Source of the DNA: Datnioides undecimradiatus
Taxonomy: Eukaryota > Chordata > Actinopteri > Lobotiformes > Datnioididae
Length of the DNA stretch: 64,000 nt
Assembly (NCBI GenBank): GCA_008933995.1
Contig: WARS01000029.1
Coordinates: 21,636,879 to 21,700,878 of the forward strand
Direction: 5' to 3'
Part shown: piece by piece, positions 35,789 through 48,494 of the stretch
How the letters are laid out: each line of letters begins with the position of its first letter
Position numbering within the stretch: position 1 is the stretch's first letter
Notes under the pieces: model-generated
Database searches by the model: none
What the model was told of the DNA's origin: nothing
Seen by the model: the letters and a program-made list of their open reading frames with translations, nothing else
Position numbers and translations under genes: made by a program

Positions 35789-38700
35789 GAAGAGAGTTTG
35801 TGGTAAATCGCCATTTTAAAATTGCGCCTGCGCCTTTCTTCAAGCCATACCGAGGCACCCGATGCCGTTTGCTGCCAAGAACATGTTCTACGACGAGAGG
35901 TGGATTGAGAAGCAGGAGCGAGGATTCACGTGGTGGATCAACTACGTCCTGACACCAGACGACTTTAAAGTCAACACTGAAATCGCTAAAGGTAACGTCT
36001 CTCCAGACGCCTGTTGCTCCTCAAATAAGACGTAAACCTGTATTTTATGTATTTGTTGAGTCTGAACACAATTAACACGTTAAACACAGTGAATTATTGC
36101 GGCAGAGTCCTAATTTGCTTTTCATTTGCTCGCTCAGTGAACGCCGTGTCCATCGCCATGGGCAGTGATGACAAGTTCAGCGTGCCCAAAGCTCCCACCA
36201 AAGAGGAGATGTCCTTCAGCACCTACACGGCCCGCAGGAAGCTGAACCGCCTCCGCCGCTCTGCCTGCCAGCTGTTCACCTCTGAGGCCATGGTCAAGGC
36301 CATCCAGAGGCTGGAGCTGGAGGTGGAGGCCAAGAGGCTGCTCGTCCGGAAAGACCGCCATCTCTGGAAGGACATAGGTAAACGGACGCGGCGCTCTGAA
36401 ACCTGCACAGATGTTCATCTCGAACCCTGGACGAGCCCGTAAAGCAACAGCATTGTCTTGTTTTTCGTCTTCTAGGTGAACGCCGAAAAGTCCTCAACTG
36501 GCTGCTCTCATACAATCCGCTGTGGCTGCGGATTGGCCTCGAGGTATGTCAGTGCAACAGTGTCGTTTTCTGCTTTTTAACATTCGTCTGTCGTCAGTTT
36601 CCTGCCCATCCGTGTCGCGCTCGCTAAACACAAACGTCGCTCACTGACAGACGATCTACGGGGAGCTGATCTCACTGGAGAACAACAGCGATGCCGTGGG
36701 CCTGGCCATGTTCATCCTCCAGCGGCTGCTCTGGAACCCCGACATCGCCGCCGAGTTCAGACACGCCAAAGTGCCTCACCTTTACAAAGAAGGTACTTCA
36801 GTCTGCTGTTGCGTCGTCTGGACTGGAGACGCTGCAGAGGGCTGCTCTTTGGTGCAGACACTTGCTGTATATCTGATTCCAAAGTAATTAAGGGGATATT
36901 GAGCAGGTCATCAGCTCAGGTTGTATTTCCCACAGTAACCTCTCGTGCTTACACAAACAGACGGAAACACAAACTTTTCTGATGCAAATGAAAAATTGAC
37001 AACCCGGGCACGAGCTGAACCTTAATTAAACGACTTGACTTCTTGTCTTTGTTCCGCTGGCGTGGCAAACAGACGAAACTTTTTAATTTCCTGCTGGCAG
37101 CACAACAACAGTGATGATTTTATTTGTTTTATCTGCAAAATGAGAGCGTGTAGTTTATTAGGCGGCGGATCGGCGTGGTGCTGCATATCACAAAAGTGCA
37201 CAGTGAGCTGCGTTGCTTCTGTTTTCCATTGAATGTCAACGTGTCCGTGACTGAATAAGATCAAATCCAGAGCTGCAACATAGAAATACTTTGATCTTCT
37301 TTTAAGACTTATTATGATGAAAATGGGGTTAATGTTGTGAAACCTATAATTTCCTTAGTGTGTGTATGTGCATCAACGTCTCTTTACCTTTTCTTGTTCA
37401 GGCCACGAGGAGGCGCTGTCTCGCTTCACTCTGAAGAAGCTGCTGCTGCTGGTGTGTTTCCTGGACAGAGCCAAGGAGTCCCGGCTGATCGAGCACAACC
37501 CCTGCCTGTTCTGCTTGGACGCAGAGTTCAAGGTAAGCCGAGGCCTCCCTGCACCGGCTGCGAACGTTAAATCTCATTAAAGGTACAGCTATTTTAAAAT
37601 GAAATGTCATGTTAACTCTGATTTAAAGTACTTCCTTCCCGTCTCACATCTAACAGGATGTCAGAATGTCCCCAAACTGAAGAGGCGATGAGATTTGTTT
37701 TAGGAACATCATAATTAAGACGTTTAGTCAGATACATTCAGAAAACTGAAGTACATCCACTGCTCCATCAGGTCCTAACCGTGTGTGACAAACGTCTGCG
37801 TGCTGCCGTCAGGACAGTCAGTCTGATGATCGAGTGTGGCAGAGTGTAATGATGTGGGCGTCCGTGCAGAGTTTGACTCTACGGCCGTGTTTGCACATTC
37901 GTCTGCTCAAAGTGTGCCCGCCGTTGTCAGACACATATATAATTATTCGGAGCGCACAACACAACACAATTCAGGCTTTTATACCTGCGTTACCATGGTT
38001 ACCAATGCACACAGGTCAGCCCATGGGTTTAGTAGTAGCGTAGCTATCCCGTGACCTCGGTCTGGATTGGCCAGCTCTCATTCAATATTCACCTCTTCCA
38101 CACTGTAATCTTCTTGTGTTGTTGTTGTTGTTGTTGTTGTTGTCTGTGCCCCCCACAGACAAGCAAAGACCTGCTCCTGGCCTTCTCCAGGGACTTCCTG
38201 AGCGGCGAGGGGATCCTCCCCCGGCACCTCAGCTACCTCGGGTTACCCGTCTCCCACGTTCAGACGCCCCTGGACGAGTTCAACTACGCTGTGAAGAACC
38301 TGGCAGTTGACTTGAAATGCGGCATTCGTCTTGTGTGAGTCGAGACGTCATGAATTTTAATGCGGCGCTCTGATCCCCGTTGGGATATTCGTTTTTCTCA
38401 GAGGTCAGGCTCGGCTACGCGGCAGCATCCCCGCTGCTGGGAGGGATTTACTGTTTAGGACTCTTCAGCAGTAGCAGCTTCAGTCCTGGGATTTCCTCCA
38501 CGGGATTCACTCTGCAGCAGCTGTACTGCTCCCTGATCATAGTTCAACCTCATGAATGCGCCCGTCGAAGTTTGTTTGTCCTTTCCCTTCAGCGCAGAGC
38601 AATGCATGTTGAAATATGTCATGGCAAAGCTCCAACAGGCGCTTACAGAGTGAATCTCTCCTCCAGCGATCAGACCACTGTGCTCTGACTTATTCAAACT

Positions 38701-41700
38701 CCTTCTCCATTGATCTTCCTCTGGCTTTAGGAGGATTAAGTATGAAAGGGCCTCACACAGCAGTTTGAGGTGAAAGGAATCACATGATCAGGAAGGGTCA
38801 AAGGGGTGTGCAGGCCGACATGCAGAGCTAAAATATAATTATAAAGCAGGCAGTGAAATAGTCACTGATGATGCTCTTGGTCTTTGATACGGAGGTGTGT
38901 GTCCTTATGCCATCAAACACAAGTTGCTTTCATTAAGACGCACCAAAACACGTTGTTTGTGTCTTTTGAGGAAAGCATCTCCTTCCTCGTGCAACATCTG
39001 CAAAGTAGATTTAAGTCTTTAAATCCTGGACGGTTAAATTAATGTTTGCTTTTCAATTAATGGTTTGTTTCCAGGCGTGTGGTGGAGCTCCTCATCCAGG
39101 ACTGGAGCTCGTCGGCCAAGCTGCGCCTGCCGGCCATCAGCCGCCTGCAGAAGATCCACAACGTGGACGTGGCTTTGCAAGTGCTCAGGAGCAAAGGGGT
39201 CGACCTCAAGGACGAACACGGTAATTAGGATGCTTCTTCCCGAGCGAACAGCAAAATGATGGGACGCTCGACCTGAGGCGGAGCTCGCCCTCCTTTTTAA
39301 TGTCGTGTGATGGTTTCATTCAGTTTTCGGTCAAGCAGTGGATGAACCGGACAGAAGCCTGCACGTAGCATTTTTAAAGAGCAATACTTAATTCTTCTCT
39401 CGTTTCCAAAGTTATGCTGATCTTTTTCTTAAAATTTGGAAACATGCAGCGTGTCCTGCTTGTTGGTTGTGTGCTCTGTCAGCGACCCGGGTGTCTTTAC
39501 CACAGAGTAGAAACCACAGAGTGTGTTGTTAACGCAATAGTGCTTCAAATGTGTTTGAGCGTTGTGTCTTCATTTGCAGGCTCCACCATCGACTCCAGAG
39601 ACATCGTGGACGGACACAGAGAGAAGACCCTGAGCCTCCTGTGGAAAATCATCTTTGCGTTTCATGTGAGTATTCGACCCTGCGCGTCGCCGCCGGTTCA
39701 CCAGAGTCTGTGTCACGCTACATCAGCTGACTGACACGCTGTCATGGACTGATCCGTTAAGGTGGAGGTGATTTTGGATGAGGGTCAGTTGAGGGAGGAA
39801 ATCGGCTTCCTGAAGAGAACCCTGAGGACCAAACGGAGGCTGGCGTCTCTGCGGGCCGATCGGGGCCTTCAGCCCAGTCCTGCAAAGACCAGGGCGCCAT
39901 CCGAACACGGCAGCACTAAGATTACCCTGCTGATGGACTGGGCCCGAGCCGTGTGTGACTTCTACGGTCTGAAGGTGAGTCTGAAATATTTATTTTCAGC
40001 TCCGGAAAATACTTTTGATGTTGGGAGTTGAAGTATTTCTTCAACTGGTTATGATTTCACATCGCCGTGCCAGGTTTGTGGTGTTACTGTGTTCGCCTGT
40101 TGTACTTTGTCCTTTGATGTATTATTGAACTGTTGTTGCCTTCGGTGCTGTGGTTTCACATGAAAACATTTCAAGTGAGCTCCCAAACCGTTGGTGCAGT
40201 CAATACGACATATGATGAGTTATCACGAGAAGCTCAGAGAGGCAGCTCTGCTTCTTTGCAGCTGAGGTCATTGTGGATTGGGTATGTGGCCTGCAGCCAT
40301 GCTAGTAATGCTATGAGGTTATGTGGTTACAGCTGTGCATTGAATGCTAACATGCTTAATCATGTCCTCCTCCTCCGTTAAGTGCCTCAGCATCTGTTGA
40401 TTAGCACTAAACCCAAAGTACAGCTGAGGCCGTCATTAGAGCTGCATCTTCAGCAGAACATGAGTTGTTTTATGGTTTTCATCCAAAGCTCCACTTCATC
40501 AAACATCCAGTTTGCAAAGTGCAAAGTAAACACTGTTGTCAGCTTTATTTTATAAAACCAAACTGCTGCCGCTGATGGAGAACAGCACCTGAAGCATGTC
40601 GTCTGCCCGTGCAGGTGGAGAACTTCACCGTGACGTTCTCGGATGGCCGAGTGCTCTGCTACCTTATCCACCACTACCACCCCAGTCTGCTGCCCGCGGA
40701 GGCCGTCAGCCACAGCACCACTCAGACTGTCGAGTGCTCGCCGAGGGGCCGCCTGGAGCTCAACTGCTCATCCAGCGACTCCGACAACTCCTTTGACTCC
40801 CTGCCAACAGGCCTGAATGGTACTCATCACCTGTGTGTTGTGGATCGTGTTTGGATGCGCTCTTTTACGCGCTACATGCACATCAGGCAGACGTGTGCGA
40901 TGCGGTGTCTTCAAGATAAAATTGGATGGATGAAAATATTGAAAAATAAAATTGACTTTTGCGATGCGTCTGTGTGGTTTGTGCTCACAGGCCCAGGTTC
41001 TCCGTCAGTGGAATTTAAAGAGCTGCTGGAGAACGAGAAACACAACTTCAGGCTGGTCAACACCGCCGTGTCTTTCCTGGGCGGAGTTCCTGCCATGATC
41101 AACCCAGCTGACATGTCCAACACCATCCCCAGCGAGAAGGTGATGCCGCATAGCAGCTATCCCCACCCCCAGCCGACTTATATTTGAAGTGGCAAACAGA
41201 ACTGAGTTGGTCAGGGGAGGAACAACTCCAGACATGTCTGACAAATAGCGTCCACCTTCATCCACATCTGTTGCATTTCCAGGTGGTGATGTCTTACCTG
41301 TCCTTCCTGTGCGCTCGACTCCTGGACCTGCGGAACGAAACCCGAGCGGCCCGGGTGATTCAGGGCGCCTGGAGGAAATACAGATTAAAGAAAGATCTTC
41401 AGCTTTACGAGGTTGGTGCAGTGTCAGTGTCAGTACAGCTGCAAACTGACGGAGCGCAGTTTATCTGATCTATTATTTTCTCCTTTTCTCTGTTTTGCTT
41501 GCAGTAAAAGTGACAGTTACTCTGTTGCTCATCGCTGTTTCTATCATTCTTTAAAAATAGTTGCTATTAATGGTAATATACTTAACTTGATAATATATTT
41601 AAATAGACTCCCCTCTTAGTTTCTTACAAATTGAAGAAAGCCTGTGCAATATTTATCTCCATGCTAATATTTTTAATTATAAATGTCGATCGGGTGCACA

Positions 41701-44700
41701 AATCTAAATATGAGCCCGTCTCCGTCTGGCATAAAGCAGTAATGATAATGATAACGCATGAGCAATGTGTGAAAGGGGTCGCAGTGGATGAACCTGCAGG
41801 TTTGCAGCTCCCCTCTGCTCTCTGGGGCTTCAGCTCACTGTTTAGCCGCCTGGCAGCAGCTTTAATGATTAGGTTCACTCTCACAGCTCTCTTTGTGTCT
41901 TTTTCATCTATTTACCATAAAAAACTCACTGCACGCAGCTTTTATTGCGATGAACAGTATTAACAGTACGTTTTGATTGTTTTGTGATTTTTGTTTGGAT
42001 ACAGGAGAGAAATGCAGCAGCTGTGAAAATCCAATTAGCTGCGCGGAGTTTCCTCCAGAGGCGCAGAGCAAAGAGGCAGACCCGAGCTGCCGTCGTCATC
42101 CAGTCGGTCTGGAGGGGTTACGTGTCCCGCAACAGGCTGAGGCTGAAGAGAGAGGCCGAACTTCGGGCTCTGCAGCGTGAAGCGGCGACTGTCATCCAGG
42201 TAAGGCGTCTGTTACGTGTGTGAGGATGAAAAAGGCTGTTAACAACATGTAAATGAGCAAGTTTAGGTTTACTAAAGTTTCTCAATTCCAGCATTCGGAG
42301 TTTTGATTTGTTTTCCTGATTCAGTTTTTCTTATCTCGGACACACGATCCCACATGTCGAGCCCATTTTGTTACAGCGAGAGCGCTTGCTTCATTACGAA
42401 TCCTTCTCATGTAATTGTCCTTTGAATAAATGGCTCTTATCTCGTCCGTCCAGGCTCAATGGAGGAGGTTTTCGGCCATGAGGGCTTACCAGCAGCTCAG
42501 ATACTACGCCATCATTGTCCAAGCACAATGGCGAATGAGGAGGGCAGCCGCCGCTTATGGGAGAATCTGCTGGGCAGCGACAGTCATTCAGAAGCGCTCG
42601 CGAGCCCGGGCTCTTGCGAGAAGAGATCGGGAACGTTATCTCTCCCTAAGAGCTGCAGCGGTGAAGATACAGAGAGGGTACAGAAGATGGAAAACACGGA
42701 AGACTGAAAAGGAAAACCACGCTGCCAAAGTGATACAAGCTGTGTTTAAGAAGTGGTACGAGGAGAAAACGTCTAAAAGGACGGCAGCTGCTGTAAAGAT
42801 TCAGTCTTGGTACAGAATGCAGAGGTGTCTTCGTCAATACAGAAAGATCAAGACAGGCGCTGTGCTCATTCAGGCCCAATACAGGGGTCACGCACAGAGG
42901 CGCCGCTTCCACATGCTAAAGCTGCAGCACCGTTCGGCTGTTGTCATCCAGAGCGCCGCCAGAGGTCACGCTGTCAGAAAACAGGTGGCCAAGATGAGAT
43001 GGGCTGCAGTCGTAATTCAGCGTCGGTTCAGGGCCTCCGCGGAAAGGGACGCGCAGCGGCAAATGTTTGTGAGGATAAGGCGTGCCGCCGTTATCATACA
43101 GGCAGCTCACCGTGGAAGAGTGGCTCGGGAAGCCCTGAAAAAGCAGCACAAAGCGGCGGCGGTGATCCAGGCAGCTTTTAGGAAACATGCCGCCCAAAGG
43201 CGCTATCGCCTCCTGAGAGAAGCTGCAGCTGTGATACAGCAAAAGTACAGAGCGACAATTTTGGCTCGTAAGACAAAGAAGGATTATGATGCTCTTAGGA
43301 AAGCTGCGCTCGCTGTACAAGCTCACTGGAGAGGCAGAGCTGACAGGAAGAGGATGGAAAAGCGGCGTCAGTGTGCAACACTGATACAGGCTTACTACCG
43401 TCGGCACAAAGCGCAGACAGAGTACAGGTCCAAGAAGGCGGCAGCTGTAGTCATTCAGCGTCACTACAGTGCTTATGTGGCTGGGAAAGAGACGAGGAGA
43501 GCATACCTGCGCATGAGAGCTGCTTGTGTTACTGTCCAAGCTGGATTTAGAGGCATGAGAGTTAGGACAGAGCTGAAGAAAAAACACTGGGCAGCAACTG
43601 TCATCCAGTCCTCAGTTAGGATGTTTTTATGTAGGAAGCGATATTTACTCCTACAAAGTGCAGCGATCATCATCCAAAGCCGATACAGAGCTCTTGTGCT
43701 CTGCAGGGCGCAGCAAAATGAATACAGAGGGCTGAAACAGGCCGCCATGAAGTTACAAGCTGTGTACCGGGGATTTAGAGTGAGAGAAGAGCTAAGGAAG
43801 AGGCACAATGCCGCCAGAGCAATCCAAGCCCAATTCAGGATGCACAGAATGCGCATGGCTTACCTTGCCACCAAGTGTGCGGCCATCATTATTCAGGAAC
43901 GCTACAGGGCCAAAATGCTCAGGGATCAGCAGACGCAGCGGTACAGAGCAATGAAATCTGCAGCTGTAGTCGTCCAGGCAGCGTACCGTGGCCACAGGGC
44001 TAGGACTAAGGTCGCTGAGATGCACCGGGCTGCTACGATCATTCAGAGAAAGCTTCTCACAATTCGGGCTAGGAACAGGTTCCTTGCCATAAAAGCGTCA
44101 GCCGTGGTTTGTCAGCAGAGGTACAGAGCAGTGACGCAGGCGAGGAGAGACCGTTTGGACTATCTGTCAAAGCGCAGTGCAGTCATTCGTCTGCAGGCAG
44201 CTTACAGAGGACACAGGGTCAGAAAGCAGTTGCGCATCGAGCTCACAGCAGCTTTAACAATTCAGGCTCACTTCCGAATGTACCAGCAAAGAACCTACTA
44301 CAAGAAGCTCCAGTGGGCTGCTAATGCGTTGCAAGCACGTTACAGAGCCAACAAGAAAGTGAGAGAGGAGATGCGGGAACTGTGTGCCAAGAGAAACGCT
44401 GCTGTTGTGTTACAGGCTGCATATCGTGGAATGAGATCAAGGAGGAACATCAAACAAAAGCATGTAGCTGCCGGTGTTATCCAGAGAGCTTACAGAGCCC
44501 ACTGTGAACACAAGCAGTATCTTACCTTGAAATCATCCGTCCTGACCGTCCAGCGGAGGTATCGGGCCACTGTAGCTGCAAAGGAACAAATGCATCAATA
44601 TCGAAACATGCGCAGAGCAGCAGTGCTCCTGCAGGCAGCCTACAGAGGACAGCAGGTCAGACAGGAGGTTGCTCGTTGGCATCAGGCCGCCACTGTCATC

Positions 44701-47296
44701 CAGTCTGTATTCAGGAAGCACAGAGAAGAAGTCAAGTTCCAGGCCATGCGCCTGTCTGCCATCATCATCCAGAGATACTACCGCTCCTGCATTCTCCAAA
44801 GACAAGAGAGAGAGAAGTTTCTGAAAATGAAACGATCTGCCATCGTTCTTCAGGCAGCGTTCAGAGGTCACCGTGTGCGAAGCAAAGTTGCCAAGATGCA
44901 CAGGGCAGCTACTGTTATTCAAGCAAACTTCAAGAGGCACCAACAGCAGTCAGCCTTCAGGAGGCAACGCTGGGCAGCATGTGTCTTACAGCAGAGGTTT
45001 AGAGCTCACAGACAGAGAAACGTTGAGATCAAACATTATCAAGAGTGCAGAAGAGCTGCTGTTGTGTTACAGGCTGCATATCGTGGAATGAGATCGAGGA
45101 GGAACTTCAAACAAAAGCATGTAGCTGCCGGTGTTATCCAGAGAGCTTACAGAGCCCACTGTGAACACAAGCAGTATCTTACCATGAAATCATCCGTCCT
45201 GACCATCCAGCGGAGGTATCGGGCCACTGTAGCTGCAAAGGAACAAATGCATCAATATCGAAACATGCGCAGAGCAGCAGTGCTCCTGCAGGCAGCCTAC
45301 AGAGGACAGCAGGTCAGACAGGAGGTTGAGAAGTTTCTGAAAATGAAACGATCTGCCGTCATCCTCCAGGCAGCGTTCAGAGGCTGGCGTGTCAGGAGCG
45401 ACATTAGCCGACAAATTCAAGCAGCCATTGTGATCCAATCATGCTGGAGAGGCTCAGCGCAGAGGCACATCTACCAAAGGAAGAGGGAGGCGGCTGTGAA
45501 ACTTCAGCGGAGGGTCCGGGCCGTGCAGCTCAGCAGGGTGGAGAGGAGCAACTACATTGAAATGAGACGCGCTGCTCTCACACTTCAGGCCCGCTGCAGG
45601 ACCTGGATTGCAAGACGACAGGTAATGGGCTTTTAGGTTGCATCAATCATCACATCATGTCTGTCAACAAGTAGAGACCTGATGCATCTGTATAAAGGGA
45701 ACTACTAACTGTCTGGAGAAGAAGTGTGGTTAAACTCTTATTTGTAGATTTAAAAACGTCTAAACAAACAAAGGTTATATTCCTTTCCTTGCCATTAATT
45801 TTCAGGCACTAGAGGGAGCCAGAGCAGAGAGGAGGCTCCGCTTCACGTCGGCGGTCTTCCACCATCTCAGTGCGATGAAGATCCAGCGAGCTCTGAGAGC
45901 CCACTGGGCGTTGGAGTCAGCCAAGAGACAAATCCATTCTGTCATCACCATACAGGTACAGTGGCCCAGAGACATTTTTAGGAAGTAAATCTGACACAGA
46001 GGAACCTTTTCGTCATCTGATTAATTTAAATTTGTGCAGCGATGGGTGAGTGCGAGGCAGCAGAGGCGACGGTATCTAGAGGACAGGAGGAAGGTGGTCA
46101 CAGCCCAGCGGGCGATCAAGCGCTGGCTGGCTCGCCGTCACAAGGCCGCATCCGTCATCCAGCAGGGCGTTCGCAGGTTCCTCCTTCTCAGGCGACAGAA
46201 GAAGATTCAGCAAGGCATTGTCAAAGCTCAGGTTGGTGGTGAATTACGGAAATATCTAAGGTTCACTAAGTTTGTCTTGAGTGTCCATATGAACATTTAA
46301 TACAATTTAGAACCACACCTTTAATGCTTTTATGGTATATTTCATTTCAACTCTAGCAAATGTTCCTCCCTTTTGCACAAAATGACAACGTGAAAAGCAA
46401 CTGATTTCTGATTTTCGTCTCTTTTTTTCTTTGCACGTCCCTCCCGCTCTCCCTCTCCAGGCTCTGTGGAGAGGACACCTCTCACGGCGGCTGAACGACA
46501 ACCCCAAGGTGGTGAAGCTGCGGCACCGCTTGCGCAAAGTGTCCGCCGACGTCCGGGAGGAGGACAAACTGTGCAACAAGACGTCGTCTGCCCTCGACTA
46601 CCTCCTCCGCTACAAACACTTCTCCTACATTCTGGAGGCCCTGAAGAACCTCGGTAAGGTTTTCACATTCCTGGTGTTTCACCTGGTGTGAAACAACTGT
46701 GCCGCATCCTGCTTCCTGCTTCTCTTTGCTCTGAAAGGGCTCCAGCTTTTTGTGGCTGTTGAAGGACATCAGAGCAGTTTTCCCATTTTGGGAAAAACAT
46801 TAAATGTGAAAGTGATTAATAAAATGCATATCAAAATAATGCACTAGAACATATAAAAAAAGGGACCAGCAGAATGGATACATTAATAAATCAGTTAAAA
46901 TCATCTCTAACAATGCAAAGTGTCTTCCTCTTGGGGCATTAAAGTGGAATCAGGGTACGGTAGGCTATGCTAGGCTAACCAGAACCAGTGTTTGGCTCTT
47001 TTCTGCTGAATCGTGGCACCTGTGATGGACAGTTGCGCAGAGACGTGTGTTCAGTCACCTACTGTGCTTCTGCGATCTGCCGTAGAGTTTAGAGTGAGAA
47101 ACTAGGAGAGCTTCAGGACGTCTGGGAGTAAAGAGTTTCTCTTTGTCGTGCCTGGTTTTATGTTCATAAAGGCAAAAGTGCTCATGTTGAGTTAACGAGT
47201 GTTCCCAAAATCTAATGTGTTAAATCTCAATATGTATGTCGTGCATCATTGAAAGTAATGCTGCTGAGTATCTTTGGCTGACTGAGTGCTGACAAC

Positions 47297-47351
<55 letters not shown>

Positions 47352-48335
47352 ACAGAGATCGCCACCAGGCTGTCCCCTGAGTGCTGCGAGCGGCTGGTGG
47401 AGAGTGGAGCCACCAACGTCATCTTCACTCTTATCCGCTGCTGCAACAGGAGTGTCCCCTGCATGGACGTCATCACCTTCTCCATCCAGATCCTCCTCAA
47501 CCTCTCCAAGGTACAAGCCCAGACCTGCTCCTCTGACTTAACACAACATCAGGCTCTTGTGCACAAGGTCTCAAACTGTCCTGTGCTTCCTTCCTTTGCT
47601 CTCCTCCCTCCCTCTCCTCCATTCCCTCCCTCTTGGCGCCCCACCTCAGTACCATAAGACCATCGAGGCGGTGTATTCGGTGGAAAACTCTGTGGAGACG
47701 CTGCTGGACCTGCTGCAGCGATACCGAGAGAAGGCGGGGGATAAAGTGGCCGAAAAGGGTGGCAGCATCTTCACCAAAGCCTGCTTCCTTCTAGCTCTGC
47801 TCCTGCAAGACACGCACCGCGCTGTGGTCCGTAGACACCGTTGACCAGCATCTAAAAAACAAAAAATTCCAACTTCGATATCAGAATCTTATTTTAAATG
47901 CAAGACAGCTATGCTAGTTTTGTAAATGTAACACGAACCTTTACATGTTCTTTCAGGAGGTTATGAAGCTGCCCAAGGTGTTGGAAAGGATTCGCAGCAT
48001 TTACCGCCTCACAGCTCGAAAACACAAGATGGACGCGGAAAGAACCGTCATCAAGCAGAAGATGAACGCGTCGATCAACGGGAGCTTCCTGGTCCAAGCG
48101 ACGCCTCGTAAACCCCGCCCTGTACCAAAGTATGTACATGCATGCCTATATGCAGTACTACATGTTCAAACAGACAGACAGAATGTGTTCGAGCAGTAAC
48201 TGACTTCCTGCTTTTGTTTTGTTTTTTTCCAGGTTTGCACCAGACTGGGTTCTCAGAAAAGACAAACTAAAGGACATTGTGGACCCTCTCAGGGCCATTC
48301 AGATGGTGGCAAACACACTCTCCATTGCGTTGTAA
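32595..48335 (+). CDS. aspm: abnormal spindle-like microcephaly-associated protein (ASPM)
   Basis: Coding exons: 32595-32870, 33023-33166, 33429-35007, 35385-35480, 35633-35734, 35845-35991, 36138-36377, 36476-36543, 36651-36792, 37402-37532, 38159-38334, 39075-39220, 39580-39665, 39762-39974, 40615-40819, 40991-41139, 41283-41411, 42005-42199, 42454-45621, 45806-45955, 46040-46231, 46461-46653, 47356-47510, 47650-47826, 47957-48129, 48233-48335. Phase closes and gives 2844 aa (human 3477). ASPM binds microtubule minus ends at spindle poles, focuses the spindle and helps position divisions of neural progenitors. Seen in order: an ASH domain in about residues 30-135; a Ser/Pro-rich disordered exon to about 666; calponin-homology region about 1035-1330 ([30 protein letters not shown]); an IQ array about 1320-2600; and a helical C-terminal part ending in [20 protein letters not shown], like human [20 protein letters not shown]. 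The donor of the 47650-47826 exon (GTG before GTCCGT) is the least certain junction. Confidence 0.95.
35161..35186. repeat. GATT tetranucleotide repeat
   Basis: About six imperfect TGAT units in aspm intron 3. Confidence 0.6.
35756..35783. repeat. poly-T run in aspm intron
   Basis: About 25 T lie in the short intron before the exon at 35845. Length is likely variable. Confidence 0.8.
38115..38144. repeat. TTG trinucleotide repeat before an aspm acceptor
   Basis: About nine TTG units end 15 bases before the acceptor of the exon at 38159. They form the upstream part of its 3' splice-site region. Confidence 0.85.
44398..44671 (+). repeat. IQ-array duplicated segment, copy 1
   Basis: 274 bases in the IQ exon recur at 45055-45328, 657 bases (219 codons) downstream. 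I count four differences, about 98.5 percent identity. Other IQ units in the exon are far more diverged. The repeat is in frame and covers about four IQ motifs. Confidence 0.9.
45055..45328 (+). repeat. IQ-array duplicated segment, copy 2
   Basis: This is the second copy of 44398-44671. Right after it, 45328-45357 matches 44812-44841 exactly (30 bases). Relative to copy 1, the second copy therefore lacks 141 bases (47 codons) at this point and then diverges. Confidence 0.9.
47300..47347. repeat. TG microsatellite before an aspm 3' splice site
   Basis: More than 20 TG units end about eight bases before the acceptor of the exon at 47356, with only TTTGCACAG between. The usual pyrimidine tract is thus largely replaced by a UG repeat. 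Confidence 0.9.
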
Positions 48336-48466
48336 ATAGACGAGCTTTCAAATCGGGATCTGTCATCTCTTTTTTTTTTTTCCCCGCGCCTGCCAGAAAA
48401 TATAGTTTCATGTATTGTTTTAGAGCTTTTTTTAAACAACACATTTCCATGTTTTCATGTGTATAT

Positions 48467-48472
48467 ATTAAA
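48467..48472 (+). terminator. polyadenylation signal of aspm
   Basis: ATTAAA, the common variant signal, lies about 130 bases past the stop codon at 48333-48335. The short 3' UTR is ordinary. Confidence 0.45.
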
Positions 48473-48494
48473 ATGGATTTGTTTCTTAAAGATG

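Larger units (their letters stand above)
42454..45621 (+). other. aspm: giant IQ-repeat exon of aspm
   Basis: The exon has 3168 bases (1056 codons) with phase 0 at both ends. Nearly all of it is IQ motifs of the form AAxxIQxxYR/FRxxxxR in pairs about 23-27 residues apart, roughly 40 in total by eye. IQ motifs bind calmodulin and calmodulin-like light chains. As in the human gene, where the large IQ exon can be skipped in frame, loss of this exon would keep the reading frame. The many antisense open frames over it are shadows of its codon composition. Confidence 0.9.

Noticed and set aside
40240-40460. CATGCTAGTAATGCTA and AATGCTAACATGCTTAAT words in an aspm intron
   Set aside because: They hint at the same repeat group as 19800-20400, but the match is too short to support a call.
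42916-43587. 223-codon open frame on the minus strand
   Set aside because: It is antisense to the ASPM IQ exon. Biased IQ codons leave the reverse frames open; other long reverse frames over the same exon show the same effect.
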